64,000 nucleotides of DNA, taken from contig NZ_CP127295.1 in the NCBI RefSeq assembly GCF_030285665.1, positions 2,480,001-2,544,000 of the forward strand, given 5' to 3'. The position numbers and the translations under genes were made by a program. Under the pieces are notes generated by a model. That model did not search any database, was not told the origin of the DNA, and worked only from the letters and a program-made list of their open reading frames with translations. This DNA comes from Amycolatopsis mongoliensis (GTDB lineage: Bacteria; Actinomycetota; Actinomycetes; Mycobacteriales; Pseudonocardiaceae). Positions 8,936-17,951 of this stretch are shown piece by piece (position 1 is the stretch's first letter; every line of letters starts with the position of its first letter).

Positions 8936-10719
8936 TCGTCCCCTTCCCCGGCGGCCAGCGGCAGCCACGCTTCGACCCGCCAGCCACCGTCCGGGCCGCG
9001 CCCGGCCGACAGCCGTCCTTTGAGCAGTGCGACGCGCTCGCGCATCCCGACCAGACCGTAGCCGCCCGACCCGCCGGCCGGTCGGCGCGCCGTCTCGTGC
9101 CCGTTGTCCGTCACCCGCAGGTGCAGTTCGGCGCCGCTCACCTCGGCCAGGACGAAGGCGTCCGTCGCGTCGGAGGCGTGCTTGCCGACGTTCGTCAGCG
9201 ACTCCTGGACCAGCCGCAGCGCCGAGCGGCCGACCTCGTGCGGCAGGTCCGGCGGCAGGTCGAGGTGCATCGACGTCGGCACGCCGTGGTTGGCGCTCTC
9301 GACCAGCTTCCGCAGGTCGGCGCCGAGATCCGTGGTGGCCTGCTCGCTGAACTCGCTCGACCCGGCCGGCGCGTCCCCGCGCATCGACCGGACCAGCCGG
9401 CGCATCGCCGCGAGCGCTTCGACGCCGGCGTTCTCGATCCGGCCCATCGCCTCGACCGCCACCTGCGGGTTCTTCTCGGCCATCATCCGTGCGGCCTGGG
9501 CCTGCACGACGATGCCGGTGACGTGGTGGGCGACGACGTCGTGCAGCTCGCGGGCCAGCGCCATCCGCTCGGCGGTCTGCGCGTCGGCCACCGCCGACTG
9601 GACGACCGTGGTGCGCTCGGAGTCCCGCGACCGCAGCATCAGGCCGACGGCGATCGAGATGCCGAGCAGCAGCGCCGCGGCGAAGGCCAGGATCGACAGC
9701 GTCTGGGGGTCGGCCTGGAGGCCCCGGGGCTGGTTCGAGTTGAGGATCGCGCCGAGGGCGACGACGGCCGACAGGATGCCGATCCGGGGCCACGACTGGC
9801 TCAGCCCGCGGGCGCGGGTCAGGTTCACGATCACGCCCATCGCGGCGATGACCTGCACGAACGGCACCCCGCCCGGCATCGGGTAGTCGTAGCGCAGGTG
9901 CAGGAACGGCGTGACGACCGCGGACACGAGCAGAATGCCCGCGATGCCGAGGAGCGCGTCCGCCGGCCGCCGCGGGGACAGCACCGCGATGGCGGCCGCG
10001 ACGAGCGAGCAGAACAGGATCGGGAACCCGCGGGCGTTGCTCGAATACGTGTAGCCGAACTCGAACAGCAGCGCGAACCCGAGCAAGCCGATCAACGGCC
10101 ACTGCCCCATGGCCAGCTCGTTCACCCGCAGCAGCTTCCGCGTCCGCGGATCGCCCTTCGGGCTGCGGTCCCGGAGCGTGATGGCCGGCACCACCGCCCC
10201 GGCGAGCAGCAGCAGGCCGAACAGCAGGGCCTGGGAACCCGTGCCGCTGTCGATCGAGCTGACGCCCGCGTACCGGCCGAAGACGGCGACGAGACCCCCG
10301 ACGACCAGGACGCTGACCACGCAGAACGCCACGCCCGCCCGGGCGCGGCGGGCCACGTAGTAGACCATCAGCACCCCGGCCACGACCTCGGTGATGGTCA
10401 CCTTCGGCAGCACGCTGGAGTAGGGCGGGACGTGGAACGCGTGGATGAAGAGGGTGGAGAACACCAGCACGCCCGCGCCGACCACCCCGGCGACGGCCGC
10501 GCGCTTCTGGGCCCACACCGCGCACGCCGTCATCGCGAACATGCCGGGGAGCAGCCCGAAGTCGACGAACTTCGGGCCGTTGTCGTCGAGGGCCGCCTGC
10601 GTCGTGAAGACGACGTCGAAGAGCAAGGCGGCGAACAGGACGGCCGAGGGGACCCCGATGCGCCGCACCAGGGCGGCGGTGCGTGCGTAGAGCTTGTTCG
10701 GCGGGGGCGCGGCGGTCAC
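8932..10719 (-). CDS. Sensor histidine kinase (HisKA_3, LiaS/DesK-like)
   Basis: A 595-residue membrane kinase. Roughly the first 365 residues contain many hydrophobic segments, more than the usual four to six, and no recognisable extracytoplasmic sensor domain, so the signal may be sensed in the membrane. The HisKA_3 dimerisation/phosphorylation motif ARELHDVVAHHV is at about residue 393. The HATPase part has RLVQESLTNVGKHA (N-box) and GGYGLVGMRERV (G-box) near the C-terminus. It is the first gene of a two-gene operon with the NarL-type regulator. Kinases with this layout next to drug-type ABC exporters often sense cell-envelope stress or antibiotics (family knowledge). The actual stimulus is unknown. 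Confidence 0.88.
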   Translation of the reverse strand: MTAAPPPNKLYARTAALVRRIGVPSAVLFAALLFDVVFTTQAALDDNGPKFVDFGLLPGMFAMTACAVWAQKRAAVAGVVGAGVLVFSTLFIHAFHVPPYSSVLPKVTITEVVAGVLMVYYVARRARAGVAFCVVSVLVVGGLVAVFGRYAGVSSIDSGTGSQALLFGLLLLAGAVVPAITLRDRSPKGDPRTRKLLRVNELAMGQWPLIGLLGFALLFEFGYTYSSNARGFPILFCSLVAAAIAVLSPRRPADALLGIAGILLVSAVVTPFLHLRYDYPMPGGVPFVQVIAAMGVIVNLTRARGLSQSWPRIGILSAVVALGAILNSNQPRGLQADPQTLSILAFAAALLLGISIAVGLMLRSRDSERTTVVQSAVADAQTAERMALARELHDVVAHHVTGIVVQAQAARMMAEKNPQVAVEAMGRIENAGVEALAAMRRLVRSMRGDAPAGSSEFSEQATTDLGADLRKLVESANHGVPTSMHLDLPPDLPHEVGRSALRLVQESLTNVGKHASDATDAFVLAEVSGAELHLRVTDNGHETARRPAGGSGGYGLVGMRERVALLKGRLSAGRGPDGGWRVEAWLPLAAGEGDE

Positions 10720-10777
10720 AACGTGACGTTAGAGGATTCGTCCCGGTTCGCACCTTGGCCGAGTGGTCCGCACTCCC

Positions 10778-10793
10778 TCGGCCGATCGGCCGA
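10778..10793. promoter_or_regulatory. 16-bp perfect palindrome in the divergent intergenic region
   Basis: TCGGCCGATCGGCCGA is a perfect 16-bp palindrome between the kinase start at 10719 and the ABC exporter start at 10893. Its position suits an operator for one or both genes, possibly for the linked NarL-type regulator. GC-rich palindromes also arise by chance here, so confidence is modest. Confidence 0.3.
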
Positions 10794-10892
10794 TGCGCCG
10801 CGGCGCGTGACTGGCCGTCTGCCCGAAGTGGACACCCCTTGATCTCCGCGAAGCTCATCGGCATCGAGACCCGAACCGACAGGGAGAACGTG

Positions 10893-11594
10893 GTGGACCC
10901 GAATACTCCACAGTGGACGAATGGGCCGGTGCTGTCCGGCCGCGGGCTGGTGAAGCGCTACGGCGCGCAGCATGCCCTGGCCGGCATCGACATCGACATC
11001 CAGCCGGGGGACGCCGTGGCCATCGTCGGGCCGTCCGGCTCCGGCAAGACGTCGCTGCTGCACGTCCTGGCCGGGATCCTCCGGGCCGACGACGGCCAGA
11101 TCTTCCTGGCCGGGCAGCGGATCGACCACCTCGGCGAGAAGAAGCGCAGCGAACTGCGCCGCACCGAGTTCGGCTTCGTCTTCCAGTCGGGGATGCTGGT
11201 CGCCGAGCTGACGGCGGAAGAGAACGTCGCGCTGCCTTCGCTGCTGGCCGGGCTCGGCCGCAAGGAGGCCATCGACGCCGGCCGCCAGTGGCTTTCGCGC
11301 CTCGGCCTGGCCGGCAAGGAGCGCCGCCGTCCCGGCGAGCTTTCCGGCGGCGAGGCCCAGCGCGTCGCGATCGCGCGGGCGCTGACCCACCGGCCGAAGG
11401 TGATCTTCGCCGACGAGCCGACCGGCGCGCTCGACACGCGCACCGGCCGCGACACGATGGACGCCCTGCTCGGCGCCGCCCACGAGACGGGCGCCGCGGT
11501 GCTCGTGGTGACCCACGACCGCGAGCTGGCCGAGTCGATGCCGAAGACCGTCGCCATCCGCGACGGCCTGATCGCGACGAGGCTGGCGGCGTGA
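10893..11594 (+). CDS. ABC transporter ATP-binding protein (MacB/LolD type)
   Basis: A nucleotide-binding subunit of about 233 residues. Walker A is GPSGSGKT (residues 46-53), the Q-loop is VFQSG, the signature is LSGGEAQRVAIARAL (about 148), Walker B is IFADEPTGALD (about 170), and the H-loop is VVTHDRE. The ADEPTGALD form is typical of the MacB/LolD/BceA group that works with FtsX-like permeases. Of two adjacent GTG codons (10890, 10893) the second has better spacing to AGGGAG at 10881. It overlaps the permease start by four bases. It should power the large FtsX-type permease that follows. Confidence 0.88.
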   Translation: MDPNTPQWTNGPVLSGRGLVKRYGAQHALAGIDIDIQPGDAVAIVGPSGSGKTSLLHVLAGILRADDGQIFLAGQRIDHLGEKKRSELRRTEFGFVFQSGMLVAELTAEENVALPSLLAGLGRKEAIDAGRQWLSRLGLAGKERRRPGELSGGEAQRVAIARALTHRPKVIFADEPTGALDTRTGRDTMDALLGAAHETGAAVLVVTHDRELAESMPKTVAIRDGLIATRLAA

Positions 11595-13840
11595 ACTCGC
11601 TCCAGATCGCCCTGCGGGTGCTGAAGGTCGACCGGCGGACCCGGACGTCGGCGATCCTCACCGCGATCGGGGTGGCTGTCGCCACCGGGCTGGTGCTGCT
11701 GCTGGCGACGCTGCCGTTCGCCACGCAGCACCGCGAGCAGCGCGCCCTCTGGCAGGGCGACCACTACTACAGCCGTGGCTCCGACGCCCCGGCCAAGATC
11801 CTGTTCAACGCCTCGAAGGACTACTTCGACGGGCAGCAGATCGTGCGCGTCGACGTCGCGCTGACCGGCGGCGCCACGCCCGGGTCCGTCCCGCTGCCGG
11901 CGGGGGTGCCGCAGCTGCCGGGGCCGGGTGAGACCGTCGTGTCGCCGGCGCTCGGCCGGCTGCTGCAGGCCCACCCGGCCGACCAGCTCGGCGACCGGTT
12001 CGGCAAGCCGGTGGCCGCGCTCGGCGAGGACGGCCTCCGCTTCCCGGAGCAGCTCGTCGCGCTCGTCGGGCACACGCCCGACGCGATGCCGGAGAACGCC
12101 TCCCCGATCGAGGGCTTCCCCGGCGGGAAGGCGAGCCCGGACGGCCTGCTCATGCTGCTGTCCTGGGTCGGGATCATCGTGCTGCTGGTGCCGAGCCTGG
12201 TGCTGGTCGCGTCGTCGGCGCGACTGACCGCGGCCCGGCGTGAACGGCGGCTCGCCGCGATCCGGCTGGCCGGCGCCACGCCTGGCCAGGTCACGAACAT
12301 GGTGGCCGCCGAGACGACGTTGTCCGCGGGCATCGGCGCCCTGCTCGGCCTGCTGCTGAGCCCGGCCCTGCACGGCCTCGCGTCGTTCGTGCCGTGGGCC
12401 GGCGGTACCTGGCTCGCGTCCGACTTCGCGCTGCCGGTCGGCCTGACGGTGTTCATCGTCGTGGCCATCCCGGTGCTCGTGGTGCTGGCCGGCGTCCTCG
12501 GCCTGCGCCGCGTGCTCAAGAACCCGCTGTTCGCGACCGGCGGCCACACGAAGAAGCCGTTGCGCTGGTGGCGGCTGCTGGCCCTGCCCGCGGCCGGGCT
12601 GTTCTTCCTCGTCGCCGTGACGACGGCGAAGGACTCCGGCGGCATCACGATGGTCATGGCGGGGCTGTTCCTGCTGGTCGGCTCGGCCGCGATCGTCGGG
12701 CCGTGGGTGACGTCGGCGGTGGGCGGCACGTTCGTCCGGATCTGGCGCCGGCCGTCCTCGCTGCTCGCCGGGCGCCGCCTGCGTGACGACCCGAAGAGCG
12801 CCTACCGGGCGTCCGCCGGGATCGTGCTCGCGGTGTTCGCCGGGTCGATGGCGCTGACGCTGCTGCCGACGTTCGAGTCGATGGCCGGCGGCGGGCGGTC
12901 CTTCCAGGACTCCGTGCTCTACGTCGACACCGACGCCCAGCACGCGGGCAAGATCGTCGACCAGGCCAACGCGTCCCTGCAGAAGTACGGCCAGTCCGGG
13001 AAGGCGGTCGCCGTCGGCGAGGTCTACCTGGTCCAGGGCGAGGGCCGGAACCGCACCGGCCACCGGGCGCTGGTGCTGACCTGCGCCGACGCCGTCAAGC
13101 TGACCCGCTTCGGGCTCACCGCGGAGAACTGCGCGGGCGGCCCGGCCGTCTTCGGCGACTCGGCGCTCGACCTGGCGCAGTACAAGATCACCGACAACTG
13201 GGAAGGGCCGGCCGTGGCCGTCCGGTCGGGAACCCGGGCAGAAGCCGTCCACCTCCCCGACCCGGACCTGTCCGGCACGTCGATCGTCGACCCGGCCGCG
13301 CTGCCGGACGGCTTCACGCCGAAGTACGTCACCGTGGTCGCGCCGACCACAGACGCGAACCGCGAGATCGTCCGGACGGCGCTGGCCGCGCCGGCCGCCG
13401 GCGAGGAGGTCGGCAGCCGCGACCAGTACCTGTTCAACCAGCAGACCGAGCTCGGCGACCTGCGCCGGGTCACGGTGATCGGGCTGGTCGCCGCGGGGAT
13501 CCTGGCCGGCTGCAGCGCCGCGGTCGCGACCGCGGGGTCGGTGATGGACCGCCGCCGCACCTTCGGGGCGCTGATGGCCGCCGGCACGCCGGTGCGGGTG
13601 CTGTCGAGGGCGCTGCGGATGGAGGCCGCGCTGCCCGCGCTGGTCGCCACCATCGGCGCGGGAATCGTCGGGGTACTGGTCGGTGTTGGGCTGTACAGCA
13701 TGGTCGACCCACGCGGGATCGTGGTGAGCCCGTGGCTGCTGGCGCCGGTCGTGCTCGGGGTCGGGGTGGCCCTGCTCGGCGCGTCGGTCTGCACACCGGC
13801 CCTCAAGCGGGTGCAGGCGGAACCGCTGGCCGAGGAATAG
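11591..13840 (+). CDS. FtsX-like ABC transporter permease
   Basis: A 749-residue permease with one N-terminal membrane helix (about residues 20-42), a first extracellular region, and a block of three helices near 195-310. A central helical pair (about 330-385), a second extracellular region (about 430-625) and a C-terminal FtsX block of three helices follow. This duplicated FtsX organisation is typical of actinobacterial exporters for peptides, antibiotics or lipids (the MacB/BceB superfamily). The GTG start at 11591 overlaps the ATPase stop (GTGA). Its place beside a two-component system suggests inducible detoxification, but the substrate is not known. Confidence 0.85.
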   Translation: MNSLQIALRVLKVDRRTRTSAILTAIGVAVATGLVLLLATLPFATQHREQRALWQGDHYYSRGSDAPAKILFNASKDYFDGQQIVRVDVALTGGATPGSVPLPAGVPQLPGPGETVVSPALGRLLQAHPADQLGDRFGKPVAALGEDGLRFPEQLVALVGHTPDAMPENASPIEGFPGGKASPDGLLMLLSWVGIIVLLVPSLVLVASSARLTAARRERRLAAIRLAGATPGQVTNMVAAETTLSAGIGALLGLLLSPALHGLASFVPWAGGTWLASDFALPVGLTVFIVVAIPVLVVLAGVLGLRRVLKNPLFATGGHTKKPLRWWRLLALPAAGLFFLVAVTTAKDSGGITMVMAGLFLLVGSAAIVGPWVTSAVGGTFVRIWRRPSSLLAGRRLRDDPKSAYRASAGIVLAVFAGSMALTLLPTFESMAGGGRSFQDSVLYVDTDAQHAGKIVDQANASLQKYGQSGKAVAVGEVYLVQGEGRNRTGHRALVLTCADAVKLTRFGLTAENCAGGPAVFGDSALDLAQYKITDNWEGPAVAVRSGTRAEAVHLPDPDLSGTSIVDPAALPDGFTPKYVTVVAPTTDANREIVRTALAAPAAGEEVGSRDQYLFNQQTELGDLRRVTVIGLVAAGILAGCSAAVATAGSVMDRRRTFGALMAAGTPVRVLSRALRMEAALPALVATIGAGIVGVLVGVGLYSMVDPRGIVVSPWLLAPVVLGVGVALLGASVCTPALKRVQAEPLAEE

Positions 13841-13892
13841 GACGTTCGCCCCTCTGTCGGGGGAGGGGCGAGCACCGGGGGTACAGAGGGAG

Positions 13893-13938
13893 GTCGTGAG
13901 TGTTCAGGGCGGTTCTAACCGCCCTGAACACTCACGAC
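13893..13938. terminator. Long perfect hairpin between ftsX-like gene and trmB (bidirectional terminator)
   Basis: A perfect inverted repeat with two 22-base arms (13893-13914 and 13917-13938) and only CT between them. The left arm begins GTCGTGAGTGTTCAGG. The right arm includes the trmB stop codon at 13932-13934. It lies between convergent genes, where it could stop transcription from both sides. It is longer and more perfect than a terminator needs to be, and belongs with similar elements at 20604, 21625, 37618 and 60352. Confidence 0.7.
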
Positions 13939-14630
13939 TGCTTTTCGAAGATGAGGTCGTGCGAGACGCGTCCTTCGACGTCGGCGCGCTGCTCGAACTT
14001 GGTCACCGGCCGCCACTCCGGCCGCGGCGCCCAGCCGTCGTACCGGTTCTTCAGCGCCGGCTCGGCGGAGCAGACCTCGAGCATCTGCTCGGCGTAGTTC
14101 TCCCAGTCGGTCGCCATGTGGAAGGTGCCACCGGGCGCGAGCCGCGACGCCACGAGCGCGGCGAACGACGGCGACACGATCCGCCGCTTGTGGTGCTTCT
14201 TCTTCGGCCACGGGTCCGGGAAGAACAGGCGGACGCCGTGCAGCGAATCCGGCTCGACGTGCTCGGTCAGCAGCACGACGGCGTCGCCGTGCAGCAGCCG
14301 CAGGTTCTCGACGCCCAGCTTTTCGGCGCGCAGCATCAGCTGCCCGAGGCCGGGGTCGTAGACCTCGACCGCGACGTAGTTCAGCTCCGGCGCCGCGGCG
14401 GCCAGCTGCGACGTCGTCTCGCCCATGCCGGAGCCGATCTCGATCAGCACCGGCGCCTCACGGCCGAACCACGCGGCGAAGTCCAGCTTCCCGGCCGGCA
14501 GCTCACCGACCGTGCGGCCCAGGTCCGGCCACAGTTCGTCCCACGCGCGTTGCTGCCCGACGGTCATCCGGCCGCCGCGCTTGACGTAGCTGACGACGCT
14601 GCGCAGCCGGGGCTGGTCCTGGTTTTCCAC
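13932..14630 (-). CDS. trmB: tRNA (guanine-N7-)-methyltransferase
   Basis: A 232-residue SAM-dependent enzyme that makes m7G46 in the variable loop of tRNA. Visible features are the SAM-binding IEIGSGMGE (residues 63-71), the acidic VEVYDPG, and the family signature FFPDPWPKKKHHKRR (about 142-156) with the catalytic Asp. The C-terminal T-K-F-E-xR motif (VTKFEQRA) binds tRNA. Length and motifs match TrmB throughout. The ATG at 14630 is the first start in frame. The stop lies inside a long hairpin shared with the convergent gene. A constitutive housekeeping role is expected. Confidence 0.95.
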   Translation of the reverse strand: MENQDQPRLRSVVSYVKRGGRMTVGQQRAWDELWPDLGRTVGELPAGKLDFAAWFGREAPVLIEIGSGMGETTSQLAAAAPELNYVAVEVYDPGLGQLMLRAEKLGVENLRLLHGDAVVLLTEHVEPDSLHGVRLFFPDPWPKKKHHKRRIVSPSFAALVASRLAPGGTFHMATDWENYAEQMLEVCSAEPALKNRYDGWAPRPEWRPVTKFEQRADVEGRVSHDLIFEKQS

Positions 14631-14693
14631 CCAGCGAATGTAGCCGGGTGCGCAGCGCCTCCGTCGAGGGTGGTGGCGAGGAGGAAGGTCGAG

Positions 14694-15269
14694 TCAGCGA
14701 ACGGCTTCGAACTCCCCGAGACGAGACCGCAGGCCCGCCAGCCCGGCGACCGCGATCGGGTTCGGAGTCCGCCCGGTGTGGGCCGGCAGGACGTCGATCC
14801 AGCCGGTGTGCCGATCGGTGTTCATCACCGTCGTGGGAATCGCGTGTCCCGATTTCCCGCGTTCGGACGGCATGAACTCCCAGTAGCCGGATTCTCCGTC
14901 CGCGGCCCACGGGACGAATTCCCAGCCCGGCCGCCTGCCGAGCAGCTGCGCGATGCGGTCCTCGACGCGGAAACCCTGTTCCCGCGAGTCGAGGGTGCCG
15001 TCGGCGACCGCCCGCAGCCACCACGGCGCGGGAATCGGCCCCGTCATCCCGGACGAGGCGCGGAACAGGGCCAGGACGCTGTCTTCGGGCGCGCGGTGCA
15101 CCCACGCCCGGCGGAGTTCGGCCGGCGTCGTGGCCGCCAGGGCGGTCTGCGGGAGGTCGATCGCCCGCGACCATTCGAGGTCCAGCATGGGTTCGAGCCG
15201 GGGTACGTCGTCTTCGACGCGAGCTCGGGGAATGGTGCTGCCCAATTCTTGCCCGGTGTTCACCGTCAA
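14694..15269 (-). CDS. Hypothetical protein with a TTG start and strong Shine-Dalgarno
   Basis: A 191-residue soluble protein of no family I recognise. It has no signal peptide, no membrane segment and no cysteine motif. It contains several Trp-rich stretches (LDLEWSRAID, APWWLRAVADG, GESGYWEFMPSERG). The start is probably TTG at 15269, because GGAGGTGATC (complement of 15271-15280), an almost full match to the 16S anti-Shine-Dalgarno, lies 6 bases before it. A GTG at 15263 is the alternative. It is monocistronic, with GC-biased third positions. The upstream 150 bases (15270-15419) are comparatively AT-rich and should hold its promoter. Confidence 0.6.
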   Translation of the reverse strand: MTVNTGQELGSTIPRARVEDDVPRLEPMLDLEWSRAIDLPQTALAATTPAELRRAWVHRAPEDSVLALFRASSGMTGPIPAPWWLRAVADGTLDSREQGFRVEDRIAQLLGRRPGWEFVPWAADGESGYWEFMPSERGKSGHAIPTTVMNTDRHTGWIDVLPAHTGRTPNPIAVAGLAGLRSRLGEFEAVR

Positions 15270-15419
15270 GGATCACCTCCAGGGGAGCGCAGACGGTTCC
15301 GGTGCTCACTTACGAATATTGCCTGGTCATAGCAGTATGTCCGGTGCCTGTGAGAGAAGCCACAGCCTCTTCATCTTTTGTTAACACGAATTTTTGAGGT
15401 ATTGAGAGCGCGATCACGC

Positions 15420-16181
15420 TCAGGCGTCGCGCCGTGCCGTGACGAACACCCCGGCCACGAACAGTGCAGCGCAGATCGCCGCGAAGTAACCGAGGTAGCC
15501 CCACGGGCCGAGCGGGGCCGGTGGCAGCTGAAGCGCGCCCGCGCCGAACCCGCCGGCGCCGACGAACTGGTCGGCCGCGTGGAACGGCATCCACTGGTAG
15601 ATGTGCTTGCCGGCGCCGGGGATGAACACCACCACCCCTTCGAGCACCTGTGTCCACACGAGCAGCACCGTCAGGGCGAAGGCGATGCTGCGCAGCAGCA
15701 GGGCGACACCGACGCCGGCCACCGCGGCGAGCAGGAAGACCAGGCTCTGCCCGAGCACCGAGCGCCAGTCCGCGCCCGAGTGCAGCGCGAGGTCGGCGTC
15801 CGGCTGCACCAGCGTCGCCAGGCCCCACGAGCCGAAGCCGACGACCAGCCCGAGCGCGGCGCCGACCGCGCCGATGACCGCGACCTTCGCCAGCAGCGCC
15901 GGCACCCGGCTCGGCACGGCCTGGAACGTCAGCCGCATCGTGCCCCAGTTGAACTCCGACGCCGTCGCGAGGATCGCGAGCACGACCAGCACGGTCCGGC
16001 CGTTGCCGCTCGCGAGCTGCGTGTTGCCGACGGTCGGCGGGATCTCCGGCCCGGCCAGCGCGAAGAACAGCGCGGTGAAGCCGAGCGGCGCGGCGAGCGC
16101 GAGCGCCAGGCACCACCACGGCGACCGGGTGCTGAAGAGCTTGATGCGCTCGGCGCGGAGCAGGTTCGTGGTCGTGCTCAT
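15420..16181 (-). CDS. ABC-2 type permease (copy A)
   Basis: A 253-residue membrane protein with about six hydrophobic segments. It opens with LLRAERIKLFSTRSPWW, the membrane-entry motif of ABC-2/NatB-like permeases of actinobacteria. The inner motif FNWGTMRLTFQAVPSRVPALL matches the cytosolic coupling helix region. Its start overlaps the stop of the ATPase gene at 16178 by four bases. It is a clear paralogue of the permease at 17185-17934, with the same opening motif, a similar TFQAVP loop and the same gene order. The function is export; the substrate is unknown. Confidence 0.85.
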   Translation of the reverse strand: MSTTTNLLRAERIKLFSTRSPWWCLALALAAPLGFTALFFALAGPEIPPTVGNTQLASGNGRTVLVVLAILATASEFNWGTMRLTFQAVPSRVPALLAKVAVIGAVGAALGLVVGFGSWGLATLVQPDADLALHSGADWRSVLGQSLVFLLAAVAGVGVALLLRSIAFALTVLLVWTQVLEGVVVFIPGAGKHIYQWMPFHAADQFVGAGGFGAGALQLPPAPLGPWGYLGYFAAICAALFVAGVFVTARRDA

Positions 16182-17095
16182 CGGGCGGCCTCCGGGGAAA
16201 CGGCCGCGGGGAACTCGACGGCCTCGCGGGTGAGGTCGAGGTAGGCCTGCTCGAGCGAGCCGGTGATCGGGCTCAGCTCGTGCAGCGTCGCCCCGGCGTC
16301 GAAGGCGAGCTGCCCGATCCGGTCACTGTCCAATCCGGACACCACGAAGGCGCCGTCGGCCTCGGTGAACTCCGCCTGCCCGGTCAGCGCGGCCCGCAGC
16401 TCGTCCGCGTGCGGGGTGCGCACGCGGACGCCGTGCGCGCTCGTGCGCGCCACGAAGTCGTCCATCGTGCCCTGGTAGATCAGCCGGCCCCGGCCGATCA
16501 CGACCAGGTCCTGGGCGGTCTGCGCCATCTCGGGCAGCAGGTGGCTGGAGACGAACACGGTCCGGCCGTCGGCGGCCAGCGTGTGGAGCAGCTGCCGGAT
16601 CCAGGCCATGCCCTCGGGGTCGAGGCCGTTCACCGGCTCGTCGAACAGGAGGACGCGCGGGTCGCCGAGCAGCGTGGCGGCGATCCCCAGCCGCTGCAGC
16701 ATGCCGAGCGAGTACTGCCCGGCGCGGCGCTCGGCGACGCTCGTCAGCCCGACCAGCTCGAGCAGCTCTTCGACGCGCTTCTCCGGGAGGCCGTTGGTCG
16801 CGGCCAGCCAGCGGAGGTGGTCGCGCCCGTTGCGGCCGGGGTGGCGCCAGGTGGCGTCCAGCATTGCGCCGACCGTCCTGAGTGGATCTTTCAGCTGCCG
16901 GTAGGGGACGCCGTCGATGAGCACCCGGCCCGCGTCGGGAGTGTCGAGGCCCAGGATCAGCCGCATGGTCGTGGACTTGCCGGCGCCGTTCGGGCCGAGG
17001 AAGCCGGTGACGCGCCCCGACCGCGCGGTGAACGTCAGCTCGTTGACCGCGGTGGTGGCGCCGTACCGCTTGGTCAGTGCGTTCGCTTCGATCAC
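16178..17095 (-). CDS. ABC-2 transporter ATP-binding protein (copy A)
   Basis: A 305-residue ATPase with Walker A GPNGAGKST (about 33-41), a degenerate signature YSLGMLQRLGIA in place of LSGGQ (normal for this subfamily), Walker B VLLFDEPVNGLDPEG, and the H-loop SSHLL. A C-terminal extension of about 95 residues carries the domain found in antibiotic and bacteriocin self-resistance exporters (DrrA/BcrA-like). It is the first gene of the pair with the permease at 15420 and sits 89 bases downstream of the paralogous module, with a run of short repeats of TTTCCCCTG at about 17159-17184 in between. Confidence 0.88.
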   Translation of the reverse strand: MIEANALTKRYGATTAVNELTFTARSGRVTGFLGPNGAGKSTTMRLILGLDTPDAGRVLIDGVPYRQLKDPLRTVGAMLDATWRHPGRNGRDHLRWLAATNGLPEKRVEELLELVGLTSVAERRAGQYSLGMLQRLGIAATLLGDPRVLLFDEPVNGLDPEGMAWIRQLLHTLAADGRTVFVSSHLLPEMAQTAQDLVVIGRGRLIYQGTMDDFVARTSAHGVRVRTPHADELRAALTGQAEFTEADGAFVVSGLDSDRIGQLAFDAGATLHELSPITGSLEQAYLDLTREAVEFPAAVSPEAAR

Positions 17096-17184
17096 CGGAG
17101 GAGCCTATCGGGAAACGGGAATCCGGGTCGCCCCCCGACAGCGCGACCCGGACTCCCGTTTTCCCCTGTTTCCCCTGTTTCCCC

Positions 17185-17934
17185 TCAGGCGTCCCGCTTC
17201 TTCGCAACCCCGAGTGCGACGAGCAGGAACACGATCGCGATGCCGGCGAAGTACGCCAGCGCCCAGCCTGGGCTCAGCGGCGAGTCCGACGGCGCGGGGC
17301 CGTCGACGACCGCCGAGCCGCGCAGGAACTTGTTCGCCACGTTGAACGGCAGCCACTCGTGGATGGTGTGCCCGATCTTCGGGATCAGCTGCACCAGCTC
17401 TTCCACGGCCAAGTAGTAGATGAGCAGCAGGGCGATGGCACCGGCGCTGTGCCGGATCAGGATCCCGAGTGCGACGGCGAGCACGGCGCTGACGGCGAAC
17501 ACCGGGCCGAGGCCCGCGACGTTCATCCAGTCCTGCGCGGTGTGCAGGCCGAGGTGGTCGTCCGGCCGCATGAGCATGCCGAGGCCCAGCGCGCCGAAGG
17601 CGGCGATCTCGCCGATGACCAGCGCCACGAGCGCGACGACGATCGCCTTGGCGATCAGCGCCGGCGAGCGGTGCGGCACGGCCTGGAACGTGGTGCGGAT
17701 GGTGTTGAAGCGGTATTCGGTGGTCACCGCGAGCGCGGCGAGCACCATGACGACGGCGATGCCGAACTGGGAGCCGCCGAACTGGGTGGCGGACAGCGTG
17801 AGCTGCGAGTCGGACGGCGTCGCGCCGGCGATGATGGCGGCGAAGCCGATGGTCAGGGCCAGGGTGATGAGCGCGCACCACCACGGCGAGCGGGTGCTGA
17901 ACAGCTTGATGCGTTCGACCGCGAGCAGGTTCAT
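17185..17934 (-). CDS. ABC-2 type permease (copy B)
   Basis: A 249-residue permease starting at ATG 17934 with GGGGAAA about 9 bases upstream. It opens MNLLAVERIKLFSTRSPWW, nearly the same as copy A, and has about six membrane helices. The loop YRFNTIRTTFQAVPHRSPAL aligns with copy A's FNWGTMRLTFQAVPSRVPAL. The gap to the ATPase stop upstream is 17 bases. It works with the ATPase at 17952-18890. Substrate unknown. Confidence 0.85.
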   Translation of the reverse strand: MNLLAVERIKLFSTRSPWWCALITLALTIGFAAIIAGATPSDSQLTLSATQFGGSQFGIAVVMVLAALAVTTEYRFNTIRTTFQAVPHRSPALIAKAIVVALVALVIGEIAAFGALGLGMLMRPDDHLGLHTAQDWMNVAGLGPVFAVSAVLAVALGILIRHSAGAIALLLIYYLAVEELVQLIPKIGHTIHEWLPFNVANKFLRGSAVVDGPAPSDSPLSPGWALAYFAGIAIVFLLVALGVAKKRDA

Positions 17935-17951
17935 GATCTTGGTTTCCCCGT

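Noticed and set aside
8282-10864. Single 860-codon frame covering the response regulator and kinase region
   Set aside because: Only the last 217 codons are a real protein; the rest is out-of-frame shadow of the kinase gene. Two coupled genes explain it better.
10683-10892. N-terminal extension of the ABC ATPase
   Set aside because: The frame is open, but it overlaps the divergent kinase start and lacks a ribosome site; AGGGAG before GTG 10893 marks the better start.
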